Shown here: positions 1 to 5,171 of the stretch, in pieces
Layout: every line of letters starts with the position of its first letter
How positions within the stretch are numbered: position 1 is the first letter of the stretch
NCBI GenBank assembly: GCA_945492935.1
Contig: CALYVE010000146.1
Coordinates: 1 to 5,171, forward strand
Reading direction: 5' to 3'
Source: an uncultured Lachnospiraceae bacterium
Lineage (GTDB): Bacteria; Bacillota; Clostridia; Lachnospirales; Lachnospiraceae
Length of the DNA stretch: 5,171 nucleotides
The notes under the pieces: model-generated
Told to the model about the DNA's origin: nothing
Seen by the model: the letters and a program-made list of their open reading frames with translations, nothing else
Databases searched by the model: none
Made by a program: the position numbers and the translations under genes

Positions 1-345
1 TATGATAAGATTGTAAAGCAACGGTCCGGTTATATGTTTAACATGATGATTATGGAAAAGAAGCTTGTGGATGAGTATTGCAGCTGGCTTTTCAATATAT
101 TGTTTGCGCTTGAGGATGAAATTGATATGCAGGAGCTTTCTGCATTTCAGGCACGTTTTTACGGAAGAGTAAGTGAGATTATTTTTAATGTGTGGTTAGA
201 TGGCCAGCTTGAGAAGGGAAAACTCAAAAAATCGGATATTAAAGAGCTTCCGTGCATTCATATGGAGAAAATTAACTGGTGGAAGAAGGGAACATCCTTC
301 CTTAAGGCAAAATTCTTCAAGAAAAAATACGAGGGAAGCTTCTAG
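1..345 (+). CDS. DUF4422 family glycosyltransferase, C-terminal part (5' end outside window)
   Basis: The reading frame is open from base 1 and ends at TAG 343-345, leaving the last 114 residues of a gene that starts upstream. The visible part begins YDKIVKQRSGYMFNMMIM and continues with an EYCSWLFNILFALE stretch and an R-x(5)-FNVWL segment. From family memory this matches the C-terminal half of DUF4422 proteins, which carry a conserved H/YMFNMFIM...DEYCEWLF pattern and a late R..G...E...NVWL pattern. These proteins are putative glycosyltransferases of capsule and exopolysaccharide clusters, usually about 250 residues long. The tail after NVWL is lysine-rich and basic, with no membrane segment, which fits a cytoplasmic enzyme that may touch the membrane. 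The internal ATG at 34 is not a start, because the family pattern continues upstream of it. The gene lies 16 nt before the acyltransferase. Sugar donor and acceptor cannot be read from this fragment. Confidence 0.75.
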   Translation, partial: YDKIVKQRSGYMFNMMIMEKKLVDEYCSWLFNILFALEDEIDMQELSAFQARFYGRVSEIIFNVWLDGQLEKGKLKKSDIKELPCIHMEKINWWKKGTSFLKAKFFKKKYEGSF

Positions 346-350
346 CTTGT

Positions 351-355
351 AAAGG
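351..355 (+). promoter_or_regulatory. Ribosome-binding site of the acyltransferase gene
   Basis: AAAGG lies directly against an ATG at 356 and 6 nt before an in-frame ATG at 362. A Shine-Dalgarno site needs roughly 5-9 nt of spacing, so it supports initiation at 362 rather than 356. The two starts differ by only two residues. Confidence 0.55.
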
Positions 356-361
356 ATGAAT

Positions 362-1387
362 ATGGAAACAACAACCGGGAAAAGAGAAAAATGGATTGAT
401 GTTCTAAAAGGCTTTGCGATTTTATGCGTTGTTATGGGACATACCTTGGACGGAGTGCTGGGGAAAGGCCTTTATACAAGTGCAGAAGATGTTCTCATAA
501 GGGCGTATGACTTCATTTATGTATTTCATATGCCGCTTTTCATGCTCGTAAGTGGCTATATATTTTTTAAGGTCTATGTCCGGGAGGATGGAATAAGGAC
601 AGAGAAGCTTAGACGACAGATTATGAACCTGCTATGTCTTTATTTTCTGTTTAGTCTATTGTATGGACTGCTTAAATTCGGATTTAGCGCATTTGTTTCG
701 TCGGATGTCGGACTCAGTGATATTTTGTTGATACCGATTCGGCCGATTGGTCCATACTGGTATTTATATACAATGATTCTTTTTTATTTACTGTTTAGCT
801 TTGAAGCGGTTCGAAGGATTAACAGCTGCTTTTTGCTGATTTTGTTATTTGCGCTTTCGACGGTAAGTAAGATGTTTGATATCGACGGATTTTTTGCAAT
901 TAATCGCGTCTTGTTTCTTGCGTTTTTCTTTTTGATGGGAAAGATAATCGTCGATTATATTGAGAAATGCAGTGTATTTGCAGGGGTCTACTTTGTTGTT
1001 GCCATTGCGCTTTTTATTGTTTTGTATGGAAACTACGAGTCGAAGATTGTTTATTACATCGTAAAATCTATAATTGCATTCGGGGTCAGCGGAGGCCTTG
1101 CTTTGATTGCTTACCGGTTAGAAAAATGGTTTGCAGGACGAAAATGCAACCTTTTGGAATTTTTAGGAGAGCATTCGCTGGAAATTTATCTCCTGCATGT
1201 ATTTTTTACAACCGGTTTTCTTACTGTGTTTGACAAGCTTCATATAGATGGTCTTTTGGGGCTTTTATTAATATTTATATTATCCGTTATTCTGCCAATG
1301 GTTGCGGCATGGATTCTCAAAAAAATAAAGCTGTATGATTTGGTATTTCGTCCGGTTTCCTACATAAAAACCGGCAAAAATAAATAA
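362..1387 (+). CDS. Acyltransferase-3 family membrane O-acyltransferase (probably O-acetyltransferase)
   Basis: A 341-residue, strongly hydrophobic protein with about ten predicted membrane spans, the usual size and layout of acyltransferase-3 (PF01757) proteins that consist of the membrane domain only. Residues 11-28, WIDVLKGFAILCVVMGHT, form the first helix with the conserved histidine H27. FHMPLFMLVSG (55-65) is the second family signature, GPYWYL (about 130-135) lies before a central helix, and EFLGEHSLEIYLLH (266-279) is the typical late motif. Members transfer acetyl or other acyl groups from the cytoplasmic side to sugars of surface polysaccharides. The residue eleven before H27 is K16, where OafA-type enzymes usually have arginine (R-X10-H); lysine is familiar in capsule-cluster relatives. 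The start at 362 is chosen because AAAGG at 351-355 is well spaced from it; 356 is the alternative. The gene follows the DUF4422 gene by 16 nt. The acyl group and acceptor sugar cannot be inferred. Confidence 0.88.
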   Translation: METTTGKREKWIDVLKGFAILCVVMGHTLDGVLGKGLYTSAEDVLIRAYDFIYVFHMPLFMLVSGYIFFKVYVREDGIRTEKLRRQIMNLLCLYFLFSLLYGLLKFGFSAFVSSDVGLSDILLIPIRPIGPYWYLYTMILFYLLFSFEAVRRINSCFLLILLFALSTVSKMFDIDGFFAINRVLFLAFFFLMGKIIVDYIEKCSVFAGVYFVVAIALFIVLYGNYESKIVYYIVKSIIAFGVSGGLALIAYRLEKWFAGRKCNLLEFLGEHSLEIYLLHVFFTTGFLTVFDKLHIDGLLGLLLIFILSVILPMVAAWILKKIKLYDLVFRPVSYIKTGKNK

Positions 1388-1436
1388 AAGAACATGTTAT
1401 TTCTACAGTATGAGATCAAAGAAAGGGTAGAAAATT
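1388..1436 (+). other. 49-nt spacer, the largest gap in the window
   Basis: This AT-rich spacer separates the acyltransferase from the cytidylyltransferase. It carries a perfect 8-bp palindrome AACATGTT (1391-1398) and a ribosome-binding site AAAGGG (1422-1427) 9 nt before the ATG at 1437. I see no good -35/-10 pair: TACAGT (1404-1409) is a weak -10 candidate without a -35 partner at the right distance. There is no hairpin followed by a T-run. Read-through transcription from upstream is the simplest reading. It may be the seam where the following three-gene module was joined. Confidence 0.4.
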
Positions 1437-2174
1437 ATGAATATAGGTGTTATTTTTGCAGGAGGCGTTGGTTCCCGTATGAATAGTAAAAAGGCGTTGC
1501 CAAAGCAGTTTTTAAGTATGCACAGCAAGCCGATTATCATACATACGTTGGAGCATTTTGAAAATCACGAAGAGATTGATGCCATTGTTATTTCCTGTGT
1601 GGAGACATGGCTTGATTATATGAAGGAGCTTGTTGCAAAGTACAATATTACAAAGGTAAAAAAAGTTGTACCGGGCGGAGAGACAGGCCAGATGTCAATT
1701 TATAATGGACTTTGTGCGGCAGAGCAGGTTGCAAACGGGGAGCCGTCGGTTGTACTCATTCATGACGGTGTTCGTCCGCTAATCAATGCAAAGCTTTTAA
1801 GTGACAGCATTGCCTCCGTAAAGGAAAATGGTTCTGCAATAACAAGTGTTCCGGTAAAAGAAACCGTTCTTATGGTGAAGGATGAGGCGCAAAATCGTAT
1901 AGATTATGTGCCGAATCGCGCGAATACCAGACTTGCAAGAGCACCGCAGAGCTTTTGGCTCGAGGAGATTCTCGAGGCACAGCGCAAGGCGATTTCGGAA
2001 GGTCGTAAGGATTTCATTGACTCCTGCAGCTTAATGCAATATTTCGGAAAGCAGCTATGGCTGATTGACGGTCCGATGGAAAATATCAAAATTACGACAC
2101 CGGATGATTTTTATACGATGCGTGCATTGTTGGATGCAAAGGAAAATGCCCAGATTTATGGTTTGGAGGAATAA
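1437..2174 (+). CDS. IspD/TarI family cytidylyltransferase (probable CDP-alditol or related CDP-polyol synthase)
   Basis: A 245-residue soluble protein of usual family length. It has the CTP-binding loop near the N-terminus (FAGGVGSRM, 7-15, then PKQF, 22-25), PGGETGQMSIYNGL (78-91), IHDGVRPL (107-114), the substrate-side VPVKET (137-142), ARAPQSF (166-172) and ENIKITTPDDF (214-224). These are the successive signatures of the IspD/TarI family, which couples CTP to a polyol phosphate, releasing pyrophosphate and giving a CDP-polyol in the cytoplasm. IspD acts on methylerythritol phosphate for isoprenoids and TarI on ribitol 5-phosphate for teichoic acid. Placement inside a glycan operon, directly before an SDR and a LicD gene, argues for a surface-glycan donor. 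The usual TDD-type triplet is replaced by IDSCSL (193-198), so substrate choice may differ. The start has AAAGGG 9 nt upstream; no upstream alternative is needed. I withhold tarI because the substrate is unproven and no tarJ is visible. Confidence 0.88.
   Translation: MNIGVIFAGGVGSRMNSKKALPKQFLSMHSKPIIIHTLEHFENHEEIDAIVISCVETWLDYMKELVAKYNITKVKKVVPGGETGQMSIYNGLCAAEQVANGEPSVVLIHDGVRPLINAKLLSDSIASVKENGSAITSVPVKETVLMVKDEAQNRIDYVPNRANTRLARAPQSFWLEEILEAQRKAISEGRKDFIDSCSLMQYFGKQLWLIDGPMENIKITTPDDFYTMRALLDAKENAQIYGLEE
2165..2170 (+). promoter_or_regulatory. Ribosome-binding site of the SDR gene, inside the upstream coding end
   Basis: GGAGGA lies within the last codons of the cytidylyltransferase gene, 6 nt before the ATG at 2177. 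The upstream stop (2172-2174) falls between this site and the start, with 2 nt from stop to start, an arrangement that normally gives translational coupling. It fixes the SDR start at 2177. Confidence 0.8.
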
Positions 2175-2176
2175 AG

Positions 2177-3229
2177 ATGTCAGAAGTATTAAAAAAAGAT
2201 ATTCATACGTTGCTGCACGGTGATTTCCCTGCTGAGGAAATTAAGGGGAAACGCTTTCTTGTGACAGGAGCGACCGGTCTTGTCGGTTCTTTGTTTGTTA
2301 AGACTTTGTTGCAGGGGAACCGCGAGCTTGGACTGGATTGCATCGTAGTTGCCGTTGTTCGAAATCCGGATAAGGCAAAGGATATATTTGCTGACTATTT
2401 GGATGATGAGAAGCTTTCTTTTGTTGTTTGTGATTTGGCAACGGACAGCATCAAGACAGAAGAGACGATTGATTATATTGTACATGCGGCAGCCGTTACA
2501 ATATCAAAGGATATGGTTACGTATCCGGTCGATAATATTATGATTTCTGTTTTGGGAACGCGCAATGTTCTTGAATTTGCAAGGGAGCATGCAGTGAAGT
2601 CGGTTGTTTATCTGTCTTCGATGGAAGTATACGGACAATTGTTCGTAACCGATCATAAAATCAAAGAGGATGAGCTTGGTTACATTGATCTTGCGGCAGC
2701 AAGAAGCTGCTATCCGGAAGGAAAGCGAATGTGTGAATGCCTGTGTAATGCTTATGCAACACAATACGGTGTTAATGTAATGAGTGCGAGACTTGCACAG
2801 ACATTTGGCCCGGGTATTCTGAAAAACGAGAACAGAGTATTTGCCCAGTTTGCCAAAAGTGCAATTTCAGGCACAGATATTGTGCTGCATACAAAAGGCG
2901 AATCCGAAGGTAATTATGTATATACGATGGATGCCATTTGTGCGATTGCTGTTCTTCTGCTTCGCGGAGAGAAGGGGCAGGCATATAATGTATCCAATGT
3001 CGAGAGTCATATGACAATTGCCGAGATGGGCGAGATGGTTGCAACAAAGGTTGCGGGCGGAAGGATCAAGCTTGTTTTCGATATTCCGGAGGATGCCGAT
3101 AAGCTCGGCTATGCGCCAACAACGAAGATGCATCTTGATAATTCCAAAATGTGTGCGCTCGGATGGACGCCGAGAGTGAGCTTACAACAGACATATGAGC
3201 GTTTGATAGCATACATGTGTGAAGCATAG
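2177..3229 (+). CDS. NAD(P)-dependent epimerase/dehydratase family protein (extended SDR), partner of the cytidylyltransferase
   Basis: A 350-residue soluble protein, normal length for an extended short-chain dehydrogenase/reductase. The Rossmann nucleotide-binding motif is TGATGLVG (30-37), followed by VVCDL (83-87), HAAA (103-106), the active-site strand LSSMEVYG (146-153) and catalytic Y179-xxx-K183 in RSCYPEGKR (176-184). A C-terminal GWTPRVSLQQTYERL segment is typical of the family. RSCY-x-EGKR with SS-x-EVYG resembles UDP-glucuronate decarboxylases (UXS), including the glutamate (E150) those enzymes use. However, the arginine usually found before the F-x-YV-x-D strand is absent: the segment reads SEGNYVYTMDA (243-253). 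The product could be an epimerase, dehydratase, decarboxylase or a reductase making a polyol. Because it is coupled to a cytidylyltransferase and LicD, I infer that it works on the precursor or the CDP-linked intermediate of that pathway. Family is certain; reaction is not. Confidence 0.85.
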   Translation: MSEVLKKDIHTLLHGDFPAEEIKGKRFLVTGATGLVGSLFVKTLLQGNRELGLDCIVVAVVRNPDKAKDIFADYLDDEKLSFVVCDLATDSIKTEETIDYIVHAAAVTISKDMVTYPVDNIMISVLGTRNVLEFAREHAVKSVVYLSSMEVYGQLFVTDHKIKEDELGYIDLAAARSCYPEGKRMCECLCNAYATQYGVNVMSARLAQTFGPGILKNENRVFAQFAKSAISGTDIVLHTKGESEGNYVYTMDAICAIAVLLLRGEKGQAYNVSNVESHMTIAEMGEMVATKVAGGRIKLVFDIPEDADKLGYAPTTKMHLDNSKMCALGWTPRVSLQQTYERLIAYMCEA

Positions 3230-3231
3230 TT

Positions 3232-3238
3232 GGGAGGA
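3232..3238 (+). promoter_or_regulatory. Ribosome-binding site of the LicD gene; decides ATG 3248 over TTG 3230
   Basis: GGGAGGA lies just after the SDR stop codon and 9 nt before the ATG at 3248. A TTG at 3230 is in frame, but using it would place this Shine-Dalgarno sequence inside the coding region and add six residues (MGGFFT) that do not look like LicD sequence. No comparable site precedes the TTG. Confidence 0.8.
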
Positions 3239-3247
3239 TTCTTTACG

Positions 3248-4159
3248 ATGATTAAGGACTTGGACTTAATTCGCGAAGTGCAGAAGGCGAATTATCGTGC
3301 ACTCCAAAAGCTGGATGAAATCTGTAAAAAATATCATATACAATATTGGATAGCGTATGGTTCTTTGATTGGAACAATCAGACACAAAGGGTTTGTTCCA
3401 TGGGACGACGATCTGGACGTATGCATGATGCGTGAGGACTACGAAAAGCTTTGCAAGGTTCCGAAGGAAGAGTGGGGAGAGGATTGCCTTTTTCTTTCCG
3501 GTTATGATGATGATTTGCGTCAGGATAAAGTATTCGGTAGAATTTTTCAGAAAAATACGGTTGTGCAAAGCAGAATCGATGTTGAGCGTTGGAAGAATCC
3601 AACAACAGGAAAAGCGTTTTCCAGCTCAATGATGTGTGATATATTTATTTTCGAACGCGTGCCGGACGATGAAAAAAAACGCAAGAAAATATACAACAAA
3701 GTATTGTATGGTTATTGCAGAAAATATAAGCTTGTAAAATATGAATATGTAAAAAAAGCGGATTCCCCGGTCGGCAAGCTCAAAGTGCTTTTGCAACGTG
3801 TATATGGCAAATGGATGCGCCTTGTTTTCAAAAAGCCATGGGTTCGTTTTGTAAAGAAATTTGACAAGCTTGCAAAAAACTGTCAGCAAGGTAAGCGAAT
3901 CGGTACTTTTTCATGTGCAGATCCATATACGTACAATTACGATGATGTATTTCCGCTTATTGAGAAACCATTCGAGGATATGATGGTTCCGGTTCCGAGA
4001 TGTTATGAACAGATGCTTACAGATATGTATGGAGATTATATGAAGTTTCCACCCGAGGATCAGCGTTATCATTTGGATTTTGTTTATGTTGACTTTGGTG
4101 ATGGCAGAAAATACGTATTTGATCCAATCAAAGGATCGATAGGGGAAGGTAATGAATAG
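3248..4159 (+). CDS. LicD family phosphotransferase
   Basis: A 303-residue protein of the LicD family (PF04991), which has a nucleotidyltransferase-like fold and moves a phosphorylated small group from a CDP-linked donor to a sugar; pneumococcal LicD proteins transfer phosphocholine. Near the N-terminus an LQKLDEICKKY helix precedes AYGSLIG and then RHKGFVPWDDDLDV (45-58), whose aspartates D53, D54, D55 and D57 are the expected metal-binding group. The central part is basic and lysine-rich. The C-terminal signature YGDYMKFPPEDQRYH (261-275) is also as expected, so the protein looks complete and active. No membrane segment is evident. It starts 18 nt after the SDR stop and overlaps the polymerase gene by 8 nt. 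Since the adjacent cytidylyltransferase is IspD/TarI-like and not a LicC choline enzyme, the transferred group may be a phospho-polyol; phosphocholine remains possible if licABC genes exist elsewhere. Confidence 0.92.
   Translation: MIKDLDLIREVQKANYRALQKLDEICKKYHIQYWIAYGSLIGTIRHKGFVPWDDDLDVCMMREDYEKLCKVPKEEWGEDCLFLSGYDDDLRQDKVFGRIFQKNTVVQSRIDVERWKNPTTGKAFSSSMMCDIFIFERVPDDEKKRKKIYNKVLYGYCRKYKLVKYEYVKKADSPVGKLKVLLQRVYGKWMRLVFKKPWVRFVKKFDKLAKNCQQGKRIGTFSCADPYTYNYDDVFPLIEKPFEDMMVPVPRCYEQMLTDMYGDYMKFPPEDQRYHLDFVYVDFGDGRKYVFDPIKGSIGEGNE
4141..4149 (+). promoter_or_regulatory. Ribosome-binding site of the polymerase gene, inside the LicD coding end
   Basis: AGGGGAAGG precedes the ATG at 4152; the AGGGG part ends 6 nt before the start, a good distance. 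The site and the start both lie inside the end of licD, whose TAG is at 4157-4159, so polymerase translation is probably coupled to LicD translation. Confidence 0.65.
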
Positions 4160-5171
4160 CGACTCAAGATCAAACCTGGTCAAGTGCATAACGGATATCG
4201 TATATCTTATAACGTTTGCAGTATTTTTGCATTATCGTTTTTTAGGTACGACCATGCATGAAATACATTGGGCTGATAATTACTACTATGATATTCAGGA
4301 AAAAATGTGGTGGATTATTGGCGTGATTTTTTTTGTTGACCTATTGAACAGCAAGGCAAATCTGAAATCAAAGCTTACGTATGTAGCAGCCGTTTTGATT
4401 ATGGTATTTGTCTTTGTGAAATGCTATAACCAGGTCGATAATTATGACTACTTGTTGGAGCTTTTATGTCTGTCGATTGGCGCAGCACGAATTGATTACA
4501 GAAAAATTCTTCGTGTCTATTTGCTGGTTGTCGTTCCTATCACGATTCTCACGATTATTCAAAGCCAGACGGGCAAGGTTACGAACCTTGTATATTACAG
4601 ATATGGACATATCAGAGAGTCCTTTGGTTTTATTTATCCGACAGATTTTGCGGCGCATATTTTCTTCATCATTTGTGTGTGGATTGTGCTTAGAGGAATG
4701 CGGATTCATTTGGCGGAACTGTTTGTTATGGGATTGATTGCTATTACCCTGCAGGTATGCTGTGAGGCAAAATGCGGAGTGGTTTCGATTCTCGGTGTCT
4801 CCCTTTTGACAGGGATTATCCGCTTCAATCTGTGGCCGAATATTGTCCGACCAAATTGCTATCAGTACCGGTTTAAAATCCGATATTTCGTTTACATGAT
4901 GCCGGTTTTATGTGCATCTGCTATTCTTTTGCTTGGCAGAATGAATCAAGCGAACGGACTCGTGCGTTTTTTTGATAAGCTGACAACAGGAAGAATTCAT
5001 CTGACACATGAGGCTTTTGAGAAATATTCGATTCAACCATGGGGACAGTATGTTTACATGAGAGGAAATGGAGGCTCGGTTGAAAAGGTAAAAAATTACT
5101 TTTATTTGGACAGCTCTTATGTAAATATTATTTTTCGATACGGGTATATCCTGTTTGCCTTGATTCTTGTT
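4152..5171 (+). CDS. Polysaccharide polymerase, Wzy-like, N-terminal 340 residues (3' end outside window)
   Basis: An uninterrupted frame of 340 codons runs from ATG 4152 to the window end. It begins MNSDSRSNLVKCITDIVYLI and holds several hydrophobic spans (about 13-32, 53-66, 75-92, 119-137, 168-181, 188-204, 208-224, 245-262, 325 onward), so it is an integral membrane protein. RESFGFIYPTDFAAH (155-169) and the late extracellular-loop pattern TTGRIHL (278-284), F-x-x-Y-x-I-x-x-WGQ (289-299) and NYFYLDSSYVNIIFRYG (315-331) match, from family memory, Firmicute capsule polymerases. These join lipid-linked repeat units on the outer face of the membrane in the Wzx/Wzy route. Sequence conservation in Wzy proteins is low, so the call rests on these loops, topology and context. 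A full-length protein would be about 400-430 residues, so roughly 60-90 are missing. The gene overlaps LicD by 8 nt in another frame. Confidence 0.85.
   Translation, partial: MNSDSRSNLVKCITDIVYLITFAVFLHYRFLGTTMHEIHWADNYYYDIQEKMWWIIGVIFFVDLLNSKANLKSKLTYVAAVLIMVFVFVKCYNQVDNYDYLLELLCLSIGAARIDYRKILRVYLLVVVPITILTIIQSQTGKVTNLVYYRYGHIRESFGFIYPTDFAAHIFFIICVWIVLRGMRIHLAELFVMGLIAITLQVCCEAKCGVVSILGVSLLTGIIRFNLWPNIVRPNCYQYRFKIRYFVYMMPVLCASAILLLGRMNQANGLVRFFDKLTTGRIHLTHEAFEKYSIQPWGQYVYMRGNGGSVEKVKNYFYLDSSYVNIIFRYGYILFALILV

Noticed and set aside
356..361. ATG 356 as the acyltransferase start
   Set aside because: The AAAGG site directly touches this ATG with no spacer, while ATG 362 has 6 nt; the difference is two residues, so this is a preference and not a proof.
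967..1233. Open frame of 88 codons overlapping the acyltransferase in another frame
   Set aside because: Cysteine- and arginine-rich translation without family resemblance, no ribosome-binding site, fully inside a well-supported gene.
1352..1374. Inverted repeat CCGGTTT / AAACCGG with a 9-nt loop, considered as a terminator
   Set aside because: It lies inside the acyltransferase coding end, the stem is only 7 bp, and it is followed by A-rich sequence without a T-run.
1959..1976. Two CTCGAG copies 12 nt apart, considered as a repeat or regulatory site
   Set aside because: They encode the L-E of L-E-E-I-L-E-A in a helix of the cytidylyltransferase and are explained by codon use.
1437..2174. 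Isoprenoid-pathway IspD (methylerythritol phosphate cytidylyltransferase)
   Set aside because: The family matches, but the gene sits in a glycan operon beside LicD with no MEP-pathway neighbour such as ispF; a CDP-polyol role is more likely.
2189..3133. Several antisense frames opposite the SDR gene
   Set aside because: No ribosome-binding sites, no recognisable domains, and they mirror the codon pattern of the sense gene.
3230..3247. Upstream TTG start that would extend LicD by six residues
   Set aside because: The extension encodes the Shine-Dalgarno sequence itself (GGGAGGA) and lacks its own ribosome-binding site; ATG 3248 is correctly spaced and matches where LicD similarity begins.
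4444..4737. 97-codon + strand frame and an opposing 81-codon frame in the polymerase region
   Set aside because: Both lie inside the continuous polymerase frame, which has recognisable motifs and a proper start at 4152; their translations show no protein-like pattern.

Overview
The window looks like part of a cell-surface polysaccharide (capsule or teichoic-acid-like glycan) gene cluster from a low-to-moderate GC Gram-positive bacterium. A clostridial gut-type organism such as a Lachnospiraceae member is my best guess. The reasons are the strong AGGAGG-type ribosome-binding sites, tight head-to-tail packing, AT-rich third codon positions, and protein families (DUF4422 transferase, LicD, Firmicute-style Wzy polymerase) common in clostridial surface-glycan loci. 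The genus cannot be fixed from this sequence alone.

All six genes are on the + strand, with gaps or overlaps from -8 to +49 nt, and I see no terminator or convincing internal promoter. This is probably one stretch of a longer operon whose two ends lie outside the window. In order: (1) the 3' end of a DUF4422 family glycosyltransferase, 1-345; (2) an integral-membrane acyltransferase-3 family O-acyltransferase, 362-1387; (3) an IspD/TarI family cytidylyltransferase, 1437-2174; (4) an extended short-chain dehydrogenase/reductase (NAD-dependent epimerase/dehydratase type), 2177-3229; (5) a LicD family phosphotransferase, 3248-4159; (6) the 5' part of a multi-spanning polysaccharide polymerase (Wzy-like), 4152 to the window end.

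Genes 3-5 form the most interesting unit. A CTP-dependent cytidylyltransferase, a nucleotide-sugar-type oxidoreductase and a LicD transferase sit almost without gaps, which suggests a self-contained module that makes a CDP-activated small molecule and transfers its phosphorylated part onto the growing glycan. The enzyme pair resembles human ISPD (CDP-ribitol synthase) plus fukutin/FKRP (LicD-fold ribitol-phosphate transferases). There is no TarJ-type alcohol dehydrogenase, no TarF/TarL-type polymerase and no LicA/LicC choline gene in the window. The substituent is therefore probably a phospho-alditol or related phospho-polyol, not necessarily phosphocholine, but its identity is unknown. The glycosyltransferase, acyltransferase and polymerase would build, acylate and polymerise the repeat unit.
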